A DNA stretch of 55,631 nt from Bacillus sp. (in: firmicutes) (GTDB taxonomy: Bacteria > Bacillota > Bacilli > Bacillales > JACDOC01): NCBI GenBank assembly GCA_017656295.1, contig JACDOC010000019.1:1-55631 (forward strand). The letters are read 5' to 3'. The position numbers and the translations under genes were made by a program. Under the pieces are notes generated by a model. The model had not been told where the DNA came from and made no database searches. It saw only the letters and a list, made by a program, of their open reading frames with translations. Shown piece by piece: positions 1 to 8,626 of the stretch (its first letter is position 1; every line of letters starts with the position of its first letter).

Positions 1-29
1 CGGTTTGATGAGGGGAAACTGAAAGTAGA

Positions 30-56
30 AAGAGACAGCAGAAGCTGTCCCTTTTG
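30..56 (+). terminator. Weak terminator-like hairpin at the left edge
   Basis: A 6-bp stem (34-39 with 44-49, AGAA loop) is followed by CCCTTTT. It would end transcription entering from the left. The rest of 1-150 shows no gene; it is AT-rich leader leading into the csfB promoter. Confidence 0.4.
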
Positions 57-153
57 AAATCAGTTTTCTACTCTACTATAAAGTAAACATACACGGCTAA
101 TGGAAATAGCACATACATTATAAAACGAGAAAAATGATAATTTTTTGAATGTT

Positions 154-183
154 GTATGCAAAAGGATTTTTCCGGATACAATG
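154..183 (+). promoter_or_regulatory. Candidate sigma-F promoter of csfB
   Basis: GTATG at 154-158, 15 bp, then GGATACAATG at 174-183. This fits the forespore sigma-F consensus (GYWTA, 15 bp, GGNRANAHTR) with one mismatch in each element. csfB is a known sigma-F target in B. subtilis. The predicted transcript starts near 190, just before the SD at 192-198, which rules out the upstream ATG at 145. Confidence 0.55.
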
Positions 184-204
184 GAAGATATGGAGGTGGA
201 TGGG

Positions 205-405
205 ATGGAATCAACTGCTTTTACCGAAATGAGTGAGCGATGTGCAATCTGTGAAACACAGAAAATACAGGGGATCCATGTTAATCATGTGTATATTTGT
301 AATGATTGTGAGCGCAAAATGATTCAAACAGACACGAATGACCCGGAATATCGGTATTTTGTACAGCAACTAAATAAGGCGTTTAAAACGCATATTTGTT
401 CCTAA
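205..405 (+). CDS. csfB: Anti-sigma-G factor CsfB (Gin)
   Basis: Small zinc-binding protein of 66 residues. In B. subtilis, CsfB (Gin) is made in the forespore under sigma-F and keeps sigma-G (and later sigma-E) inactive until the proper stage. The sequence shows the family pattern: CAIC near residue 13, then GIHVNHVYICNDCE with a second CxxC, giving a four-cysteine knuckle. I chose ATG 205 because GGAGGTG lies 8 nt upstream; a longer reading from ATG 145 would begin before the predicted transcript start. It stands alone between a sigma-F-type promoter and its own terminator. In B. subtilis, xpaC and yaaN follow it; here yaaO comes next. Confidence 0.85.
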   Translation: MESTAFTEMSERCAICETQKIQGIHVNHVYICNDCERKMIQTDTNDPEYRYFVQQLNKAFKTHICS

Positions 406-433
406 CCAAACGTCTCATTTGTTTGGTTTTTTA
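404..433 (+). terminator. csfB terminator
   Basis: AACCAAAC pairs with GTTTGG(TT) across a short loop and is followed by T6. The stem overlaps the csfB stop codon. Confidence 0.75.
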
Positions 434-511
434 TTTTAGAACTAACATTTTCAATACATAAAATACTGTTAAAATAGAAGATGTGTATTATCTTAATGGA
501 AGGGAATAAAG

Positions 512-1924
512 ATGCCTCAAAATCGAACTCCGCTAATGGATGCGGTCCAACAAGTGATAAAAAAGAATCCTATTTCTTTTCATGTCCCTGGTCATAAGCA
601 TGGACAACTGTTTGATGGGGCTAGTTTAGCTTTTAAACAACACCTCTTACAATATGATTTGACCGAGTTGAATGGTCTCGATGATTTGCATGCTCCAGAA
701 GCGGCCATTATGGAGTCGCAACAGTTGCTAACGAAATTTTACAGAACGAAAGCAAGCTATTATTTAGTCAACGGTAGTACAGCGGGGAATTTAGCGATGA
801 TATTAGCTACCTTTCGTGAGGGGGACCGGGTGCTTGTTCAGCGCAATTGTCATAAGTCTGTATTAAATGGTCTCGAGTTGGTAAAGGCAAATCCTGTGTT
901 TATTGCTCCTACATATGACGAAACGTATGGAGTTCCTCGTGGGGTCAATGTCCAGACAGTTCGCGAAGTATGGAAGCAGTACGATGATATTAAAGGAATT
1001 ATTTTAACGTATCCCAATTATTACGGAATGATATACGAACTAAAAGACATCATTGACTTTGCCCACGAACAACATGTTCCTGTTTTAGTCGATGAAGCCC
1101 ATGGGCCACACTTTGTGCTTGGCTCTCCTTTTCCGAAAAGCGCTCTCCAATTAGGGGGAGATATCGTAGTCCATTCGGCTCATAAAATGCTTCCGGCGAT
1201 GACGATGGGAAGTTTTTTACATATTAATAGTGATCGTGTGAGTAAAGAACGAATCGAGCACTTTTCATCGATTTTACAAACGAGTAGTCCATCATATCCG
1301 ATTATGATTTCCTTAGAATGGTCTCGTTTGTATTTAGAACAATATTCCTTGGAAGATATAGAATATACAATGAACATGGTGACAACATTCACTAACGAAA
1401 TTAAAAAGATGGATGGTTTCGATATTTTATTAGGTGATGATCCGTTAAAGCTCCTTCTTCGAGCTGAAGGTTATTCTGGATTTGAATTGCAAGCATTTTT
1501 AGAGGATTATGGTATTTATTCTGAATTAGCTGATCCTTATCAAGTGTTATGGATTTTCCCACTATTAAAGAAGGAACATACATATCCTCTTCATCGTGTA
1601 ATTGACGTATTGGCTCGACTTCCTAAAAAAACAATGTTCAAAAGACGAGTCAATAAGTTTTTTATTCAACAAGTCACCGAGCTTGCTGTGCCGATACATC
1701 AGCAGCAATTGGAAACTGGTGAATGGGTACCATTGAAAAAAGCAATTGGTCAAATTGCGGATGGAATGGTCATTCCCTATCCGCCGGGGATTCCACTACT
1801 TCTTCGCGGCGAACGAATTACCGAAGAAATCATTGTTGAAATTGAGCAATTATTAATGGAAGGATGTCATTTTCAAGGAAGCATAAACAAACAAAATGGG
1901 ACGATCCGAATTATGAAAGTTTGA
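512..1924 (+). CDS. yaaO: PLP-dependent Orn/Lys/Arg decarboxylase family protein YaaO
   Basis: Aminotransferase-fold (type I) protein of 470 residues in the Orn/Lys/Arg decarboxylase group. Visible motifs are FHVPGHKHG at 23-31, the substrate loop NGSTAGN near 87-93, the PLP aspartate in DEAHG at 194-198, and the Schiff-base lysine in HSAHKML (Lys225). A C-terminal decarboxylase domain ends near PYPPGIPLLLRGE. The family is close to SpeA-type arginine decarboxylase, but the true substrate of YaaO is not settled, so only the family call is firm. SD GGAAGGG lies 8-14 nt upstream of the ATG. The stop is 33 nt before tmk, and no terminator separates them, so co-transcription is likely. Confidence 0.9.
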   Translation: MPQNRTPLMDAVQQVIKKNPISFHVPGHKHGQLFDGASLAFKQHLLQYDLTELNGLDDLHAPEAAIMESQQLLTKFYRTKASYYLVNGSTAGNLAMILATFREGDRVLVQRNCHKSVLNGLELVKANPVFIAPTYDETYGVPRGVNVQTVREVWKQYDDIKGIILTYPNYYGMIYELKDIIDFAHEQHVPVLVDEAHGPHFVLGSPFPKSALQLGGDIVVHSAHKMLPAMTMGSFLHINSDRVSKERIEHFSSILQTSSPSYPIMISLEWSRLYLEQYSLEDIEYTMNMVTTFTNEIKKMDGFDILLGDDPLKLLLRAEGYSGFELQAFLEDYGIYSELADPYQVLWIFPLLKKEHTYPLHRVIDVLARLPKKTMFKRRVNKFFIQQVTELAVPIHQQQLETGEWVPLKKAIGQIADGMVIPYPPGIPLLLRGERITEEIIVEIEQLLMEGCHFQGSINKQNGTIRIMKV

Positions 1925-1957
1925 GATATGTGCGAGTGTCAAAAGGTGGTGTTAAAG

Positions 1958-2590
1958 ATGAGAAAAGGCTTATTTATTACGTTTGAAGGGCCGGATGGGG
2001 CGGGAAAGTCAACCGTTATCCATCATGTAGGAGAAAAGATCAAACAAAATGGAACCCATTTATTAATAACAAGGGAACCTGGAGGAATTGAGATTGCCGA
2101 GCAAATTCGCCAAGTCATCTTAAAAAAAGAAAATACGGCAATGGATTCTCGGACAGAAGCTCTGTTATATGCAGCAGCGCGTCGTCAACATTTAGCTGAA
2201 AAAGTGATTCCTGCTTTAAAAAGCGGTATCCATGTTTTCTGTGACCGATTTATCGATAGTTCACTAGCATATCAAGGCTATGCACGAGGTTTAGGTATTG
2301 AAGAAGTGTATCGGATTAATGAATTTGCGATTGATCAATATATGCCGGATATCACGTTTTACTTAGACGTTCCACCGGAAATTGGGTTAAAACGAATCGA
2401 AAAGCATCACGGCCGTGAAGTGAATCGATTAGACTTAGAATCACTTGATTTTCATCAAAAAGTAAGAGAAGGATACCAATTATTAATTCAGCAATTTTCT
2501 GAGCGGATCATCGTTATTGATGCGACACAGTCGCTTGAAAAAGTTGTGCAAGATGTCTATGAGCATGTGGAGAAGGTCATTCACGAATAA
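1958..2590 (+). CDS. tmk: Thymidylate kinase
   Basis: Phosphorylates dTMP to dTDP with ATP, the step joining de novo and salvage thymidine pathways. The 210-residue protein has the P-loop GPDGAGKS at 11-18, the DR motif in FCDRFIDSS, and a LID segment around GREVNRLD. I chose ATG 1958 because AAAGGTGG lies 8 nt upstream and the family starts a few residues before LFITFEG. The in-frame ATG at 1928 has no good SD and would add ten non-conserved residues. A strong terminator and then a repeat element follow. Confidence 0.95.
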   Translation: MRKGLFITFEGPDGAGKSTVIHHVGEKIKQNGTHLLITREPGGIEIAEQIRQVILKKENTAMDSRTEALLYAAARRQHLAEKVIPALKSGIHVFCDRFIDSSLAYQGYARGLGIEEVYRINEFAIDQYMPDITFYLDVPPEIGLKRIEKHHGREVNRLDLESLDFHQKVREGYQLLIQQFSERIIVIDATQSLEKVVQDVYEHVEKVIHE

Positions 2591-2597
2591 AAAGTTG

Positions 2598-2631
2598 AGG
2601 TTCTTAATCAATTCGATTAGGAGCCTTTTTT
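2598..2631 (+). terminator. tmk terminator
   Basis: A 12-bp stem (2598-2609 with 2615-2626, two G-U pairs) is followed by a T-tract. The T-tract is also the left 8-bp flank of repeat copy 1. Confidence 0.85.
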
Positions 2632-2634
2632 ATA

Positions 2635-2819
2635 TGGCTATGTTATATTTCATTGTTGATTTTTAACAAGTTATCCACACGGCGGCGACTCCAGCGGGAA
2701 CAAGAAGCCGCAAGACCCATACTTGAGCGTAGCGAGGGAAGTGGCTTGCGGCTTGCCCGCGGAAAGCGTCCGCCTGAAAGCGAAATGTAAAAATATCAAC
2801 AATATCATTTAACAAAACC
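2635..2819 (+). mobile_element. MITE-like element, copy 1 (short form)
   Basis: About 185 bp, non-coding. It begins TGGCTATGTT and ends ACAAAACC. Identical 8-mers TTTTTATA flank it at 2627-2634 and 2820-2827 (weak evidence alone, being pure A/T). It holds a GC-rich core in an AT-rich setting, with perfect 10-bp arms AAGCCGCAAG (2705-2714) and CTTGCGGCTT (2745-2754), outer GGCGG and CCGCC arms, and TGTTGAT-type terminal arms. A perfect DnaA-box 9-mer TTATCCACA is at 2671-2679. With copies 2-4 it forms one family. It fills most of the 355-bp gap between tmk and darA. An open frame on the minus strand through it is not a gene. Confidence 0.8.
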
Positions 2820-2906
2820 TTTTTATAAAAAATGGTTTTACGCTTGTCTAAGCAGGCAGGAATGACCATGTCATAGAAAGAAAATAATTGATATAATAAA
2901 GGATAA

Positions 2907-3275
<369 letters not shown>

Positions 3276-3315
3276 GCGAGAATTTCCTATATTCACATAG
3301 TCGGAGGCAATGATC

Positions 3316-3756
3316 ATGAAAATTAATCACGATGTTCGTGTTGGTATGGATAAAATTCGCAATGAAACAATTACAGCTTCGACCACAACAAATCAATTTG
3401 CTCAATATGTTGTACAACAAGAGAAAAAATTACAAAGGGAACAACTGCACCGATTAATGATGGAGATTGATGAAGTAGGAGAGCGTTTATCTCGCTCCCG
3501 AAATTTTAAAGATTTAGCGAAATTTAAAACATTAGTGAAGCGGTTTGTTCGGGAAGCGGTAGAGTTTGGGATGGACTTGCGTCAATCGCATACGTTTAAT
3601 CAATTTGGCGAGGGTCGAAGATTAAACATTGTCGAAACGATTGATGAGAAGTTAGTAGAATTAACGGAAACGGTGTTACAAAAGGAAAAGCAGTCCATAG
3701 ACGTATTGGATCAAATCGGAGAAATTAAAGGACTATTAATTAATTTATATACGTAA
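3316..3756 (+). CDS. yaaR: YaaR family protein (DUF327)
   Basis: A 146-residue, mostly helical, charged protein of the YaaR family, whose function is unknown. The conserved run GERLSRSRNFKDLAKFKTL near the middle is the family signature. I chose ATG 3316 because GGAGG (3303-3307) is 8 nt upstream; the in-frame ATG at 3310 is only 2 nt from that SD. It lies between darA and holB with short gaps (40 and 14 nt), so it is probably in the same transcript. Confidence 0.85.
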   Translation: MKINHDVRVGMDKIRNETITASTTTNQFAQYVVQQEKKLQREQLHRLMMEIDEVGERLSRSRNFKDLAKFKTLVKRFVREAVEFGMDLRQSHTFNQFGEGRRLNIVETIDEKLVELTETVLQKEKQSIDVLDQIGEIKGLLINLYT

Positions 3757-3770
3757 GCGAGTGAGTCATT

Positions 3771-4772
3771 GTGACAACATGGGAACAGTTTGAAAATGTA
3801 CAGCCGATTGTGATGCAAATGTTAAAAAACAGTTTGCGAAAAAATCGTACGGCTCATGCCTATATGTTTGAAGGGATGCGAGGAACCGGTAAAAAGGAAG
3901 CAGGGCTCTTGTTTGCCAAAAGCTTGTTTTGTCAACATGTAAAGGAAGGTTATTTACCGTGTGAAGAGTGCCATCATTGCAAACGTATTTCTAACGGCAA
4001 TCATCCCGACGTTCATATCATTGAACCAGACGGGATGTCCATTAAGAAGGAACAAATAAAAGCACTGCAAGAGGAATTTACGAAAACCGGTGTCGAATCG
4101 AAAAAGAAGTTTTATATGATTGTTCATACGGACAAAATGACCACAAATGCGGCGAATAGTTTATTAAAGTTTCTAGAAGAGCCAAACTCAGAGACGACGG
4201 CGGTGTTAGTCACTGAACAAATTCATCGTATATTACCGACCATCATTTCCCGTTGCCAAGTGATCTCCTTTCACCCATTACCAAAAGATGTGCTTCAACA
4301 ACAATTAGAACATGCGGGAGTGCACCCTCATTTTTCTGCTCTTTTGGCTCAGTTAACGAACAATACAAAGGAAGCGTTACAATTATCCAACGATGAATGG
4401 TTTGCACAAGCAAGAAAGATAGTGTTAAAATTATATGAAGTCCTTCATAAATCACCATTTGAAGCGATGGTATTTCTACAAATGGAATGGTATGAGCATT
4501 TTAGAGACAAGCAGCAGCTGGATCTCGGTTTAGATTTGTTGTTGCTTGTGTATCGCGACGTGTTGCATTATCAACTTGGAAAAGAAGCGTATCTTTTCCC
4601 AGATCAACAAGAAAAGCTCCAGTCTAGTGCCTTGCACGTGTCTGGAAAGAAGATCACCGAACAAATGAGCAGTATTTTAGAGGCAAAACGTCGTTTACAT
4701 GTAAATACCAATACTCAGTTATTAATGGAACAACTTGTTCTAAAGTTACAGGGGGGATCTTCCTTTGTATGA
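3771..4772 (+). CDS. holB: DNA polymerase III delta-prime subunit
   Basis: Clamp-loader subunit of the replicative polymerase (333 residues). It contains a P-loop-like GMRGTGKK at 35-42, a zinc knuckle from Cys54, Cys64, Cys67 and Cys70 (CEECHHC), and the clamp-loader SRC motif in IISRCQ. The GTG start has a weak SD (GAGTGAG), 14 nt after yaaR. The 3' end overlaps ricT by 8 nt, implying translational coupling. Similar in length to the B. subtilis protein. Confidence 0.95.
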   Translation: MTTWEQFENVQPIVMQMLKNSLRKNRTAHAYMFEGMRGTGKKEAGLLFAKSLFCQHVKEGYLPCEECHHCKRISNGNHPDVHIIEPDGMSIKKEQIKALQEEFTKTGVESKKKFYMIVHTDKMTTNAANSLLKFLEEPNSETTAVLVTEQIHRILPTIISRCQVISFHPLPKDVLQQQLEHAGVHPHFSALLAQLTNNTKEALQLSNDEWFAQARKIVLKLYEVLHKSPFEAMVFLQMEWYEHFRDKQQLDLGLDLLLLVYRDVLHYQLGKEAYLFPDQQEKLQSSALHVSGKKITEQMSSILEAKRRLHVNTNTQLLMEQLVLKLQGGSSFV

Positions 4773-5592
4773 TATTGTAGGTGTACGTTTTAAAAAAGCC
4801 GGTAAAATTTATTATTTCGATCCTGGAGATCTTCCAATAGAAAAAGATGATTACGTGATCGTGGAAACGGTCCGTGGAATAGAATACGGGAAAGTCGTTG
4901 TTGGACGAAAACAAGTGGACGAAAACGATGTCGTATTACCTTTAAAAAAGGTGATTCGCATTGCCGACCATAAAGATCGATTAATCGTTGAAGAGAATAA
5001 ACAGGCAGCGGCTGAAGCATACGATATTTGTATGGAAAAAATCACTGAACACCAACTAGAGATGAAGTTAGTTGATGTCGAATATACGTTTGATCGTAAT
5101 AAAATCATCTTTTACTTTACAGCTGATGGACGGGTAGATTTTAGAGAACTGGTAAAAGATCTTGCTTCCATTTTCCGTACACGTATCGAGCTACGACAAA
5201 TTGGTGTGCGTGATGAAGCCAAAATGCTTGGCGGAATCGGTCCTTGTGGCCGAATGCTTTGCTGTTCTACTTTCTTAGGTGACTTTGAACCGGTATCGAT
5301 CAAAATGGCGAAAGATCAAAATTTATCACTTAATCCAACAAAAATATCAGGATTATGCGGCCGATTAATGTGTTGCCTAAAATATGAAAACGACGAATAT
5401 GAGTCTGCAAAAGAACAACTTCCGGATTTAGGAGAAATGATTGAGACTCCTCATGGTACTGGAAAAGTCGTTGGATTAAATATTTTAGAGCGGGTATTAC
5501 AAGTTGAGTTGACCAATCAAGAACGAGTTCTAGAGTATACGCTTGAAGAAATTTTAAATCACGGTGCCATTTCAACCCAAGCCGCTGATTGA
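4765..5592 (+). CDS. ricT: RicT (YaaT), PSP1-domain Fe-S protein of the RicAFT complex
   Basis: A 275-residue PSP1-domain protein. With RicA (YmcA) and RicF (YlbF) it forms a complex that binds two [4Fe-4S] clusters, helps RNase Y mature certain mRNAs, and stimulates the Spo0A phosphorelay and biofilm formation. Cluster-ligand cysteines are visible at 161, 166, 167, 198, 203 and 204 (GPCGRMLCC and GLCGRLMCC). The start is TTG, not ATG: the only nearby ATG (4769) is out of frame, the SD GGGGGG sits 8 nt upstream, and the product then begins [13 protein letters not shown] like its homologues. Overlaps holB by 8 nt. Confidence 0.95.
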   Translation: MYDIVGVRFKKAGKIYYFDPGDLPIEKDDYVIVETVRGIEYGKVVVGRKQVDENDVVLPLKKVIRIADHKDRLIVEENKQAAAEAYDICMEKITEHQLEMKLVDVEYTFDRNKIIFYFTADGRVDFRELVKDLASIFRTRIELRQIGVRDEAKMLGGIGPCGRMLCCSTFLGDFEPVSIKMAKDQNLSLNPTKISGLCGRLMCCLKYENDEYESAKEQLPDLGEMIETPHGTGKVVGLNILERVLQVELTNQERVLEYTLEEILNHGAISTQAAD

Positions 5593-5605
5593 TGAGGTGG
5601 ATTAC

Positions 5606-5974
5606 GTGGATAAAAAAGAGTTATTTGATTCGGTTAGTCATATGGAAATGCAAATTGGGCAATTATATCAACAATTAGGGGAACTAAAGCAAAAAATTGC
5701 TGAATTACTAGAAGAAAATAACTCCCTAAAGATTGAAAACGACCATTTACGTCGTCGATTAGAACGGTCTGAAAAGACAGAGTTAACAAAATTAGAAAAA
5801 AAGAATCTCTCTCGTTCAAAAGACGACCAGGATAAATCAATTGATATTGGCGAGGGTTATGATAATTTGGCACGGTTATATCAAGAAGGGTTTCACATTT
5901 GTAATATCCATTTCGGTAGTCCACGTAAAGATGAAGACTGTTTATTCTGTTTGTCTTTTTTAAATAAAAAATAA
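5606..5974 (+). CDS. yabA: Replication initiation control protein YabA
   Basis: A 122-residue negative regulator of replication initiation that bridges DnaA and the sliding clamp DnaN. The N-terminal half (about 1-60) is a coiled coil; the C-terminal zinc domain shows His97, Cys99, Cys112 and Cys115 in [18 protein letters not shown]. The start is GTG 5606, preceded by GATGAGGTGG, giving the family N-terminus [10 protein letters not shown]. The upstream part of the open frame overlaps the ricT end and is not expected to be translated. Its presence beside several DnaA-box-bearing repeats is of interest. Confidence 0.93.
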   Translation: MDKKELFDSVSHMEMQIGQLYQQLGELKQKIAELLEENNSLKIENDHLRRRLERSEKTELTKLEKKNLSRSKDDQDKSIDIGEGYDNLARLYQEGFHICNIHFGSPRKDEDCLFCLSFLNKK

Positions 5975-5984
5975 GTCATTTTTT

Positions 5985-6012
5985 GCCTTCCATTGTCGGA
6001 AGGCTCTTTTTT
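5985..6012 (+). terminator. yabA terminator
   Basis: GCCTTCC (5985-5991) pairs with GGAAGGC (5998-6004), followed by TCTTTTTT. It ends the darA-yabA run. Confidence 0.8.
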
Positions 6013-6046
6013 CGTAAGGTTCGAACAATGATTGGGGGCAGATGAG

Positions 6047-6793
6047 ATGATTTCATTAAAGGATGATGAACGTTTAGATTATTTACTGGCCGAAGATTTA
6101 CGTATTATTCAAAGTCCGTCAGTGTTTGCCTTCTCGTTAGATGCGGTGTTACTCGCTCGATTTGCCTATGTTCCGATTCAAAAGGGAAATATTATCGATT
6201 TGTGTACGGGTAACGGTGTGATTCCACTATTACTCAGTACTAGAACAAAAGGCACCATTACTGGTGTGGAAATACAGGAACGGTTATATGATATGGCGGT
6301 ACGTAGCATTCAATATAATCAGTTAGAGGACCGTCTACATATGATTCACGGGGATTTAAAAGATATGCCAAAACAACTTGGGTATGGAAAATTTGATGTT
6401 GTCACTTGTAATCCGCCGTACTTTCCTACCCCTTCAAAAGACGAGATTAATGAAAACGAACATTTAGCTATCGCTCGACACGAGATTTACTGTACGTTGG
6501 AAGATGTGATTAAAACGAGTAGCGACCTGTTACGCCAAGGTGGAAAGGCAGCTTTTGTTCACCGACCTGGGCGTTTGATGGATATTTTAACGTTGATGAG
6601 AAAATATCGTTTAGAACCGAAGCGCCTTCGATTGGTGTACCCGAAGCAAGGAAAAGAAGCGAACACGATTTTAGTAGAAGGAATAAAAGACGGAAAACCA
6701 GACTTAAAAATTTTACCGCCGCTTTTTGTCTATACCAATCACAACGAATATACAAAGGAAGTGCGTCACATTTTATATGGAGAACAAGCATAA
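6047..6793 (+). CDS. yabB: tRNA1(Val) m6A37 methyltransferase-like protein YabB
   Basis: A 248-residue class I SAM-dependent methyltransferase of the TrmN6 type, which methylates adenine N6 near the tRNA anticodon. SAM motif DLCTGNG is at 51-57 and the N6-adenine signature NPPY at 122-125. I chose ATG 6047, 7 nt after GGGGGC; the in-frame TTG at 6032 lies before that SD. It overlaps yazA by 17 nt, and yazA in turn overlaps rsmI, giving a compact RNA-modification cluster. Exact tRNA target is inferred from the family. Confidence 0.88.
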   Translation: MISLKDDERLDYLLAEDLRIIQSPSVFAFSLDAVLLARFAYVPIQKGNIIDLCTGNGVIPLLLSTRTKGTITGVEIQERLYDMAVRSIQYNQLEDRLHMIHGDLKDMPKQLGYGKFDVVTCNPPYFPTPSKDEINENEHLAIARHEIYCTLEDVIKTSSDLLRQGGKAAFVHRPGRLMDILTLMRKYRLEPKRLRLVYPKQGKEANTILVEGIKDGKPDLKILPPLFVYTNHNEYTKEVRHILYGEQA

Positions 6794-7073
6794 CCACTTT
6801 TTTTATGTGCTAAAGTGTCGTGATGGGACCTTTTATGGAGGATATACATCGAATCTTCAGCGTCGTATCAAACAACATAACGAAGGAAAAGGTGCAAAAT
6901 ATACACGCGGGCGAACGCCAGTGGAGCTTCTTTATTGGAAAGCTTATGCGACAAAGGGAGAAGCATTACGAGCGGAATATCAATTTAAGCAATTAAAGCG
7001 AAAGGATAAAGAACGGTTCATTGAGAAAGCGAGGGACCATGATGAACAGACAAAAGAGCTACGAAAAGAATGA
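6777..7073 (+). CDS. yazA: GIY-YIG domain protein YazA
   Basis: A 98-residue single-domain GIY-YIG protein (UPF0213 group). The nuclease-like motif is visible as [27 protein letters not shown], with the catalytic-type Tyr and Arg retained and a Glu near [10 protein letters not shown]. Its substrate is not known. I chose ATG 6777 by alignment with the family start; the nearest SD-like stretch (AAGGAAGTG) is far upstream, so translation is probably coupled to yabB, which it overlaps by 17 nt. It overlaps rsmI by 32 nt. Confidence 0.85.
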   Translation: MENKHNHFFYVLKCRDGTFYGGYTSNLQRRIKQHNEGKGAKYTRGRTPVELLYWKAYATKGEALRAEYQFKQLKRKDKERFIEKARDHDEQTKELRKE

Positions 7074-7917
7074 TGCAACAGGAACTTTATATTTAGTGCC
7101 AACTCCCATTGGGAATTTAGAAGACATGACGTTTCGAGCGATTCGGATGTTAAAAGAAGTCAATGTCATTGCAGCGGAAGATACAAGGAATACAAAAAAA
7201 TTAGCTAACTACTTCGAAATATCAACACCGATTGTAAGCTACCATGAACATAATAAAGAAAGAAGCGGCCAGCAACTAATAGAACGGTTAAAAAACGGAG
7301 AGGATGTAGCGTTAGTCAGTGATGCGGGGATGCCGACCATTTCCGATCCTGGAGTTGAATTAGTTCAACAAGCAATTGCCGAACAAATTCCCGTCGTTCC
7401 ATTACCGGGAGCCAATGCTGCTCTTACGGCGTTAATTGCTTCAGGAATAGCAACACAACCTTTTTATTTTTACGGATTTCTTCACCGAAATAAAAAAGAG
7501 AAAAGAGAAGAACTGGATCAATTAAAAAATCAAAAAGCTACGTTAATCTTTTATGAAGCTCCTCATCGACTAAAAGAAACGCTTCTCCTTATGAAAGAAG
7601 TGTGGGACGACCGCCAAATCGTTCTTTGTCGTGAATTAACGAAAAAATTTGAAGAGTTTTTGCGTGGGACTCTTACAGAAGCAATTGAATGGGCGTCTTC
7701 GGAAGAGGTCCGTGGTGAATTTTGTATCGTCGTTGAGGGAGCGAAAGAGGGAAGTTCAGAAAGTGAAGATGAGATGTGGTGGACGCCGTTGTCTATCATT
7801 GAACATGTACATGCTTATATCGAAAACGAACAGATGTCGGCGAAAGATGCGATTAAACAAGTAGCCAAAGATCGTTCGATGCCAAAACGGGAAGTATATC
7901 AATTATATCATCAATAA
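7042..7917 (+). CDS. rsmI: 16S rRNA (cytidine1402-2'-O)-methyltransferase
   Basis: A 291-residue tetrapyrrole-methylase-fold enzyme that 2'-O-methylates C1402 in the decoding centre of 16S rRNA. The N-terminal signature LYLVPTPIGNLEDMTFRAI and the later AEDTRNTKKL, SDAGMPTISDPG and LPGANAALTAL are diagnostic. Start ATG 7042 is 6 nt after GAGGG; ATG 7039 is equally in frame but closer to the SD. Overlaps yazA by 32 nt. Faces abrB tail to tail across a shared hairpin. Confidence 0.93.
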   Translation: MNRQKSYEKNDATGTLYLVPTPIGNLEDMTFRAIRMLKEVNVIAAEDTRNTKKLANYFEISTPIVSYHEHNKERSGQQLIERLKNGEDVALVSDAGMPTISDPGVELVQQAIAEQIPVVPLPGANAALTALIASGIATQPFYFYGFLHRNKKEKREELDQLKNQKATLIFYEAPHRLKETLLLMKEVWDDRQIVLCRELTKKFEEFLRGTLTEAIEWASSEEVRGEFCIVVEGAKEGSSESEDEMWWTPLSIIEHVHAYIENEQMSAKDAIKQVAKDRSMPKREVYQLYHQ

Positions 7918-7921
7918 TAAG

Positions 7922-7948
7922 AAAGGAGGCTTTTTATGTGCCTCCTTT
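7922..7948. terminator. Bidirectional hairpin between rsmI and abrB
   Basis: AAAGGAGGC (7922-7930) pairs with GCCTCCTTT (7940-7948). Convergent genes on both sides suggest it ends both transcripts, although T-tracts beyond the stem are poor. Confidence 0.6.
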
Positions 7949-8005
7949 ATTCGATATGTGTAGTGAATGGTGGTAGTGTTGATGATAAGGATTGTATTGT
8001 AAAAA

Positions 8006-8287
8006 TTAATCTAAGTTAAAAGTGCTTTTAATTTCTTTCATTAATTGTTCTGCGCCTTCACGGCTTAAGATTAGTTTTCCATCAGCAAACTTCACGTTGT
8101 CATCAGAAACTTCGCCAGTAACTTGGCAAGTCATGTTCGGCTTATATTTTTTAAGAATAATTTTTTCATCGTCTACGTAAATTTCTAAAGCGTCTTTTTC
8201 AGCAATACCAAGTGTACGACGTAATTCAATCGGAATAACCACACGACCAAGTTCATCAACTTTACGAACAATACCAGTAGATTTCAT
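8006..8287 (-). CDS. abrB: Transition-state regulator AbrB
   Basis: A 93-residue DNA-binding repressor of post-exponential genes. The N-terminal swapped-hairpin domain MKSTGIVRKVDELGRVVIPIELRRTLGIAEKDALEIYVDDEKIILKKY is nearly invariant. A single cysteine, as in B. subtilis, is at position 54. SD GAGAGGAG precedes ATG. It is one of the few minus-strand genes in the window. The upstream region carries a sigma-A promoter and tandem Spo0A boxes just downstream of the predicted transcript start, the classic arrangement by which Spo0A~P shuts off abrB at the onset of sporulation. Confidence 0.97.
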   Translation of the reverse strand: MKSTGIVRKVDELGRVVIPIELRRTLGIAEKDALEIYVDDEKIILKKYKPNMTCQVTGEVSDDNVKFADGKLILSREGAEQLMKEIKSTFNLD

Positions 8288-8326
8288 GTTTACTATTTCT
8301 CCTCTCGATTTTTTTTTCTATTATAA

Positions 8327-8343
8327 TTCGTCATTATTCGACA
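8327..8343 (-). promoter_or_regulatory. Tandem Spo0A boxes in the abrB leader
   Basis: Read on the minus strand: TGTCGAA, 3 nt, TGACGAA. The first is a perfect 0A box; the second has one mismatch. Spacing is 10 bp start to start. They lie about +14 to +30 of the predicted abrB transcript, as in B. subtilis, where Spo0A~P represses abrB from here. Confidence 0.8.
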
Positions 8344-8362
8344 TTTTTCTTAAGATGTTTTT

Positions 8363-8391
8363 ATCATACCAGCCATTCCCATATTCGTCAA
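8363..8391 (-). promoter_or_regulatory. Candidate sigma-A promoter of abrB
   Basis: On the minus strand TTGACG (8391-8386), 17 bp, TATGAT (8368-8363). Transcription would start near 8356, leaving a leader of about 70 nt that contains the Spo0A boxes. Confidence 0.75.
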
Positions 8392-8522
8392 TAATTTTAT
8401 CCATCATTTTTTTTTATATTTTTTTCCAATAAGATGTTGATATATCAACGTTTTATACGCTATTATGTTGAATTCATAATATTTTGTGAATAATTTTTTG
8501 TAATTAATTTGGAAAAAAGAAA

Positions 8523-8569
8523 TTCGACAAAGTGGTTAAAATCTTTATTTTTTTCGACAAAATCCGACA
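8523..8569. promoter_or_regulatory. Upstream cluster of Spo0A boxes between abrB and metG
   Basis: Perfect 0A boxes TTCGACA at 8523-8529 and 8553-8559, plus TCCGACA (one mismatch) at 8563-8569. The last two are spaced 10 bp, like the abrB pair. The cluster is 165-215 bp upstream of the abrB start and about 60-105 bp upstream of the metG -35. Its target promoter is unclear. Confidence 0.5.
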
Positions 8570-8626
8570 AAAACGTCGACGAGTTTTCTTTAAGGGAAAA
8601 ATGTTGACGAGAACAGCTATCTGAAG

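Noticed and set aside
145-204. N-terminal extension of csfB from ATG 145
   Set aside because: It overlaps the sigma-F promoter and lacks an SD; ATG 205 has a strong one.
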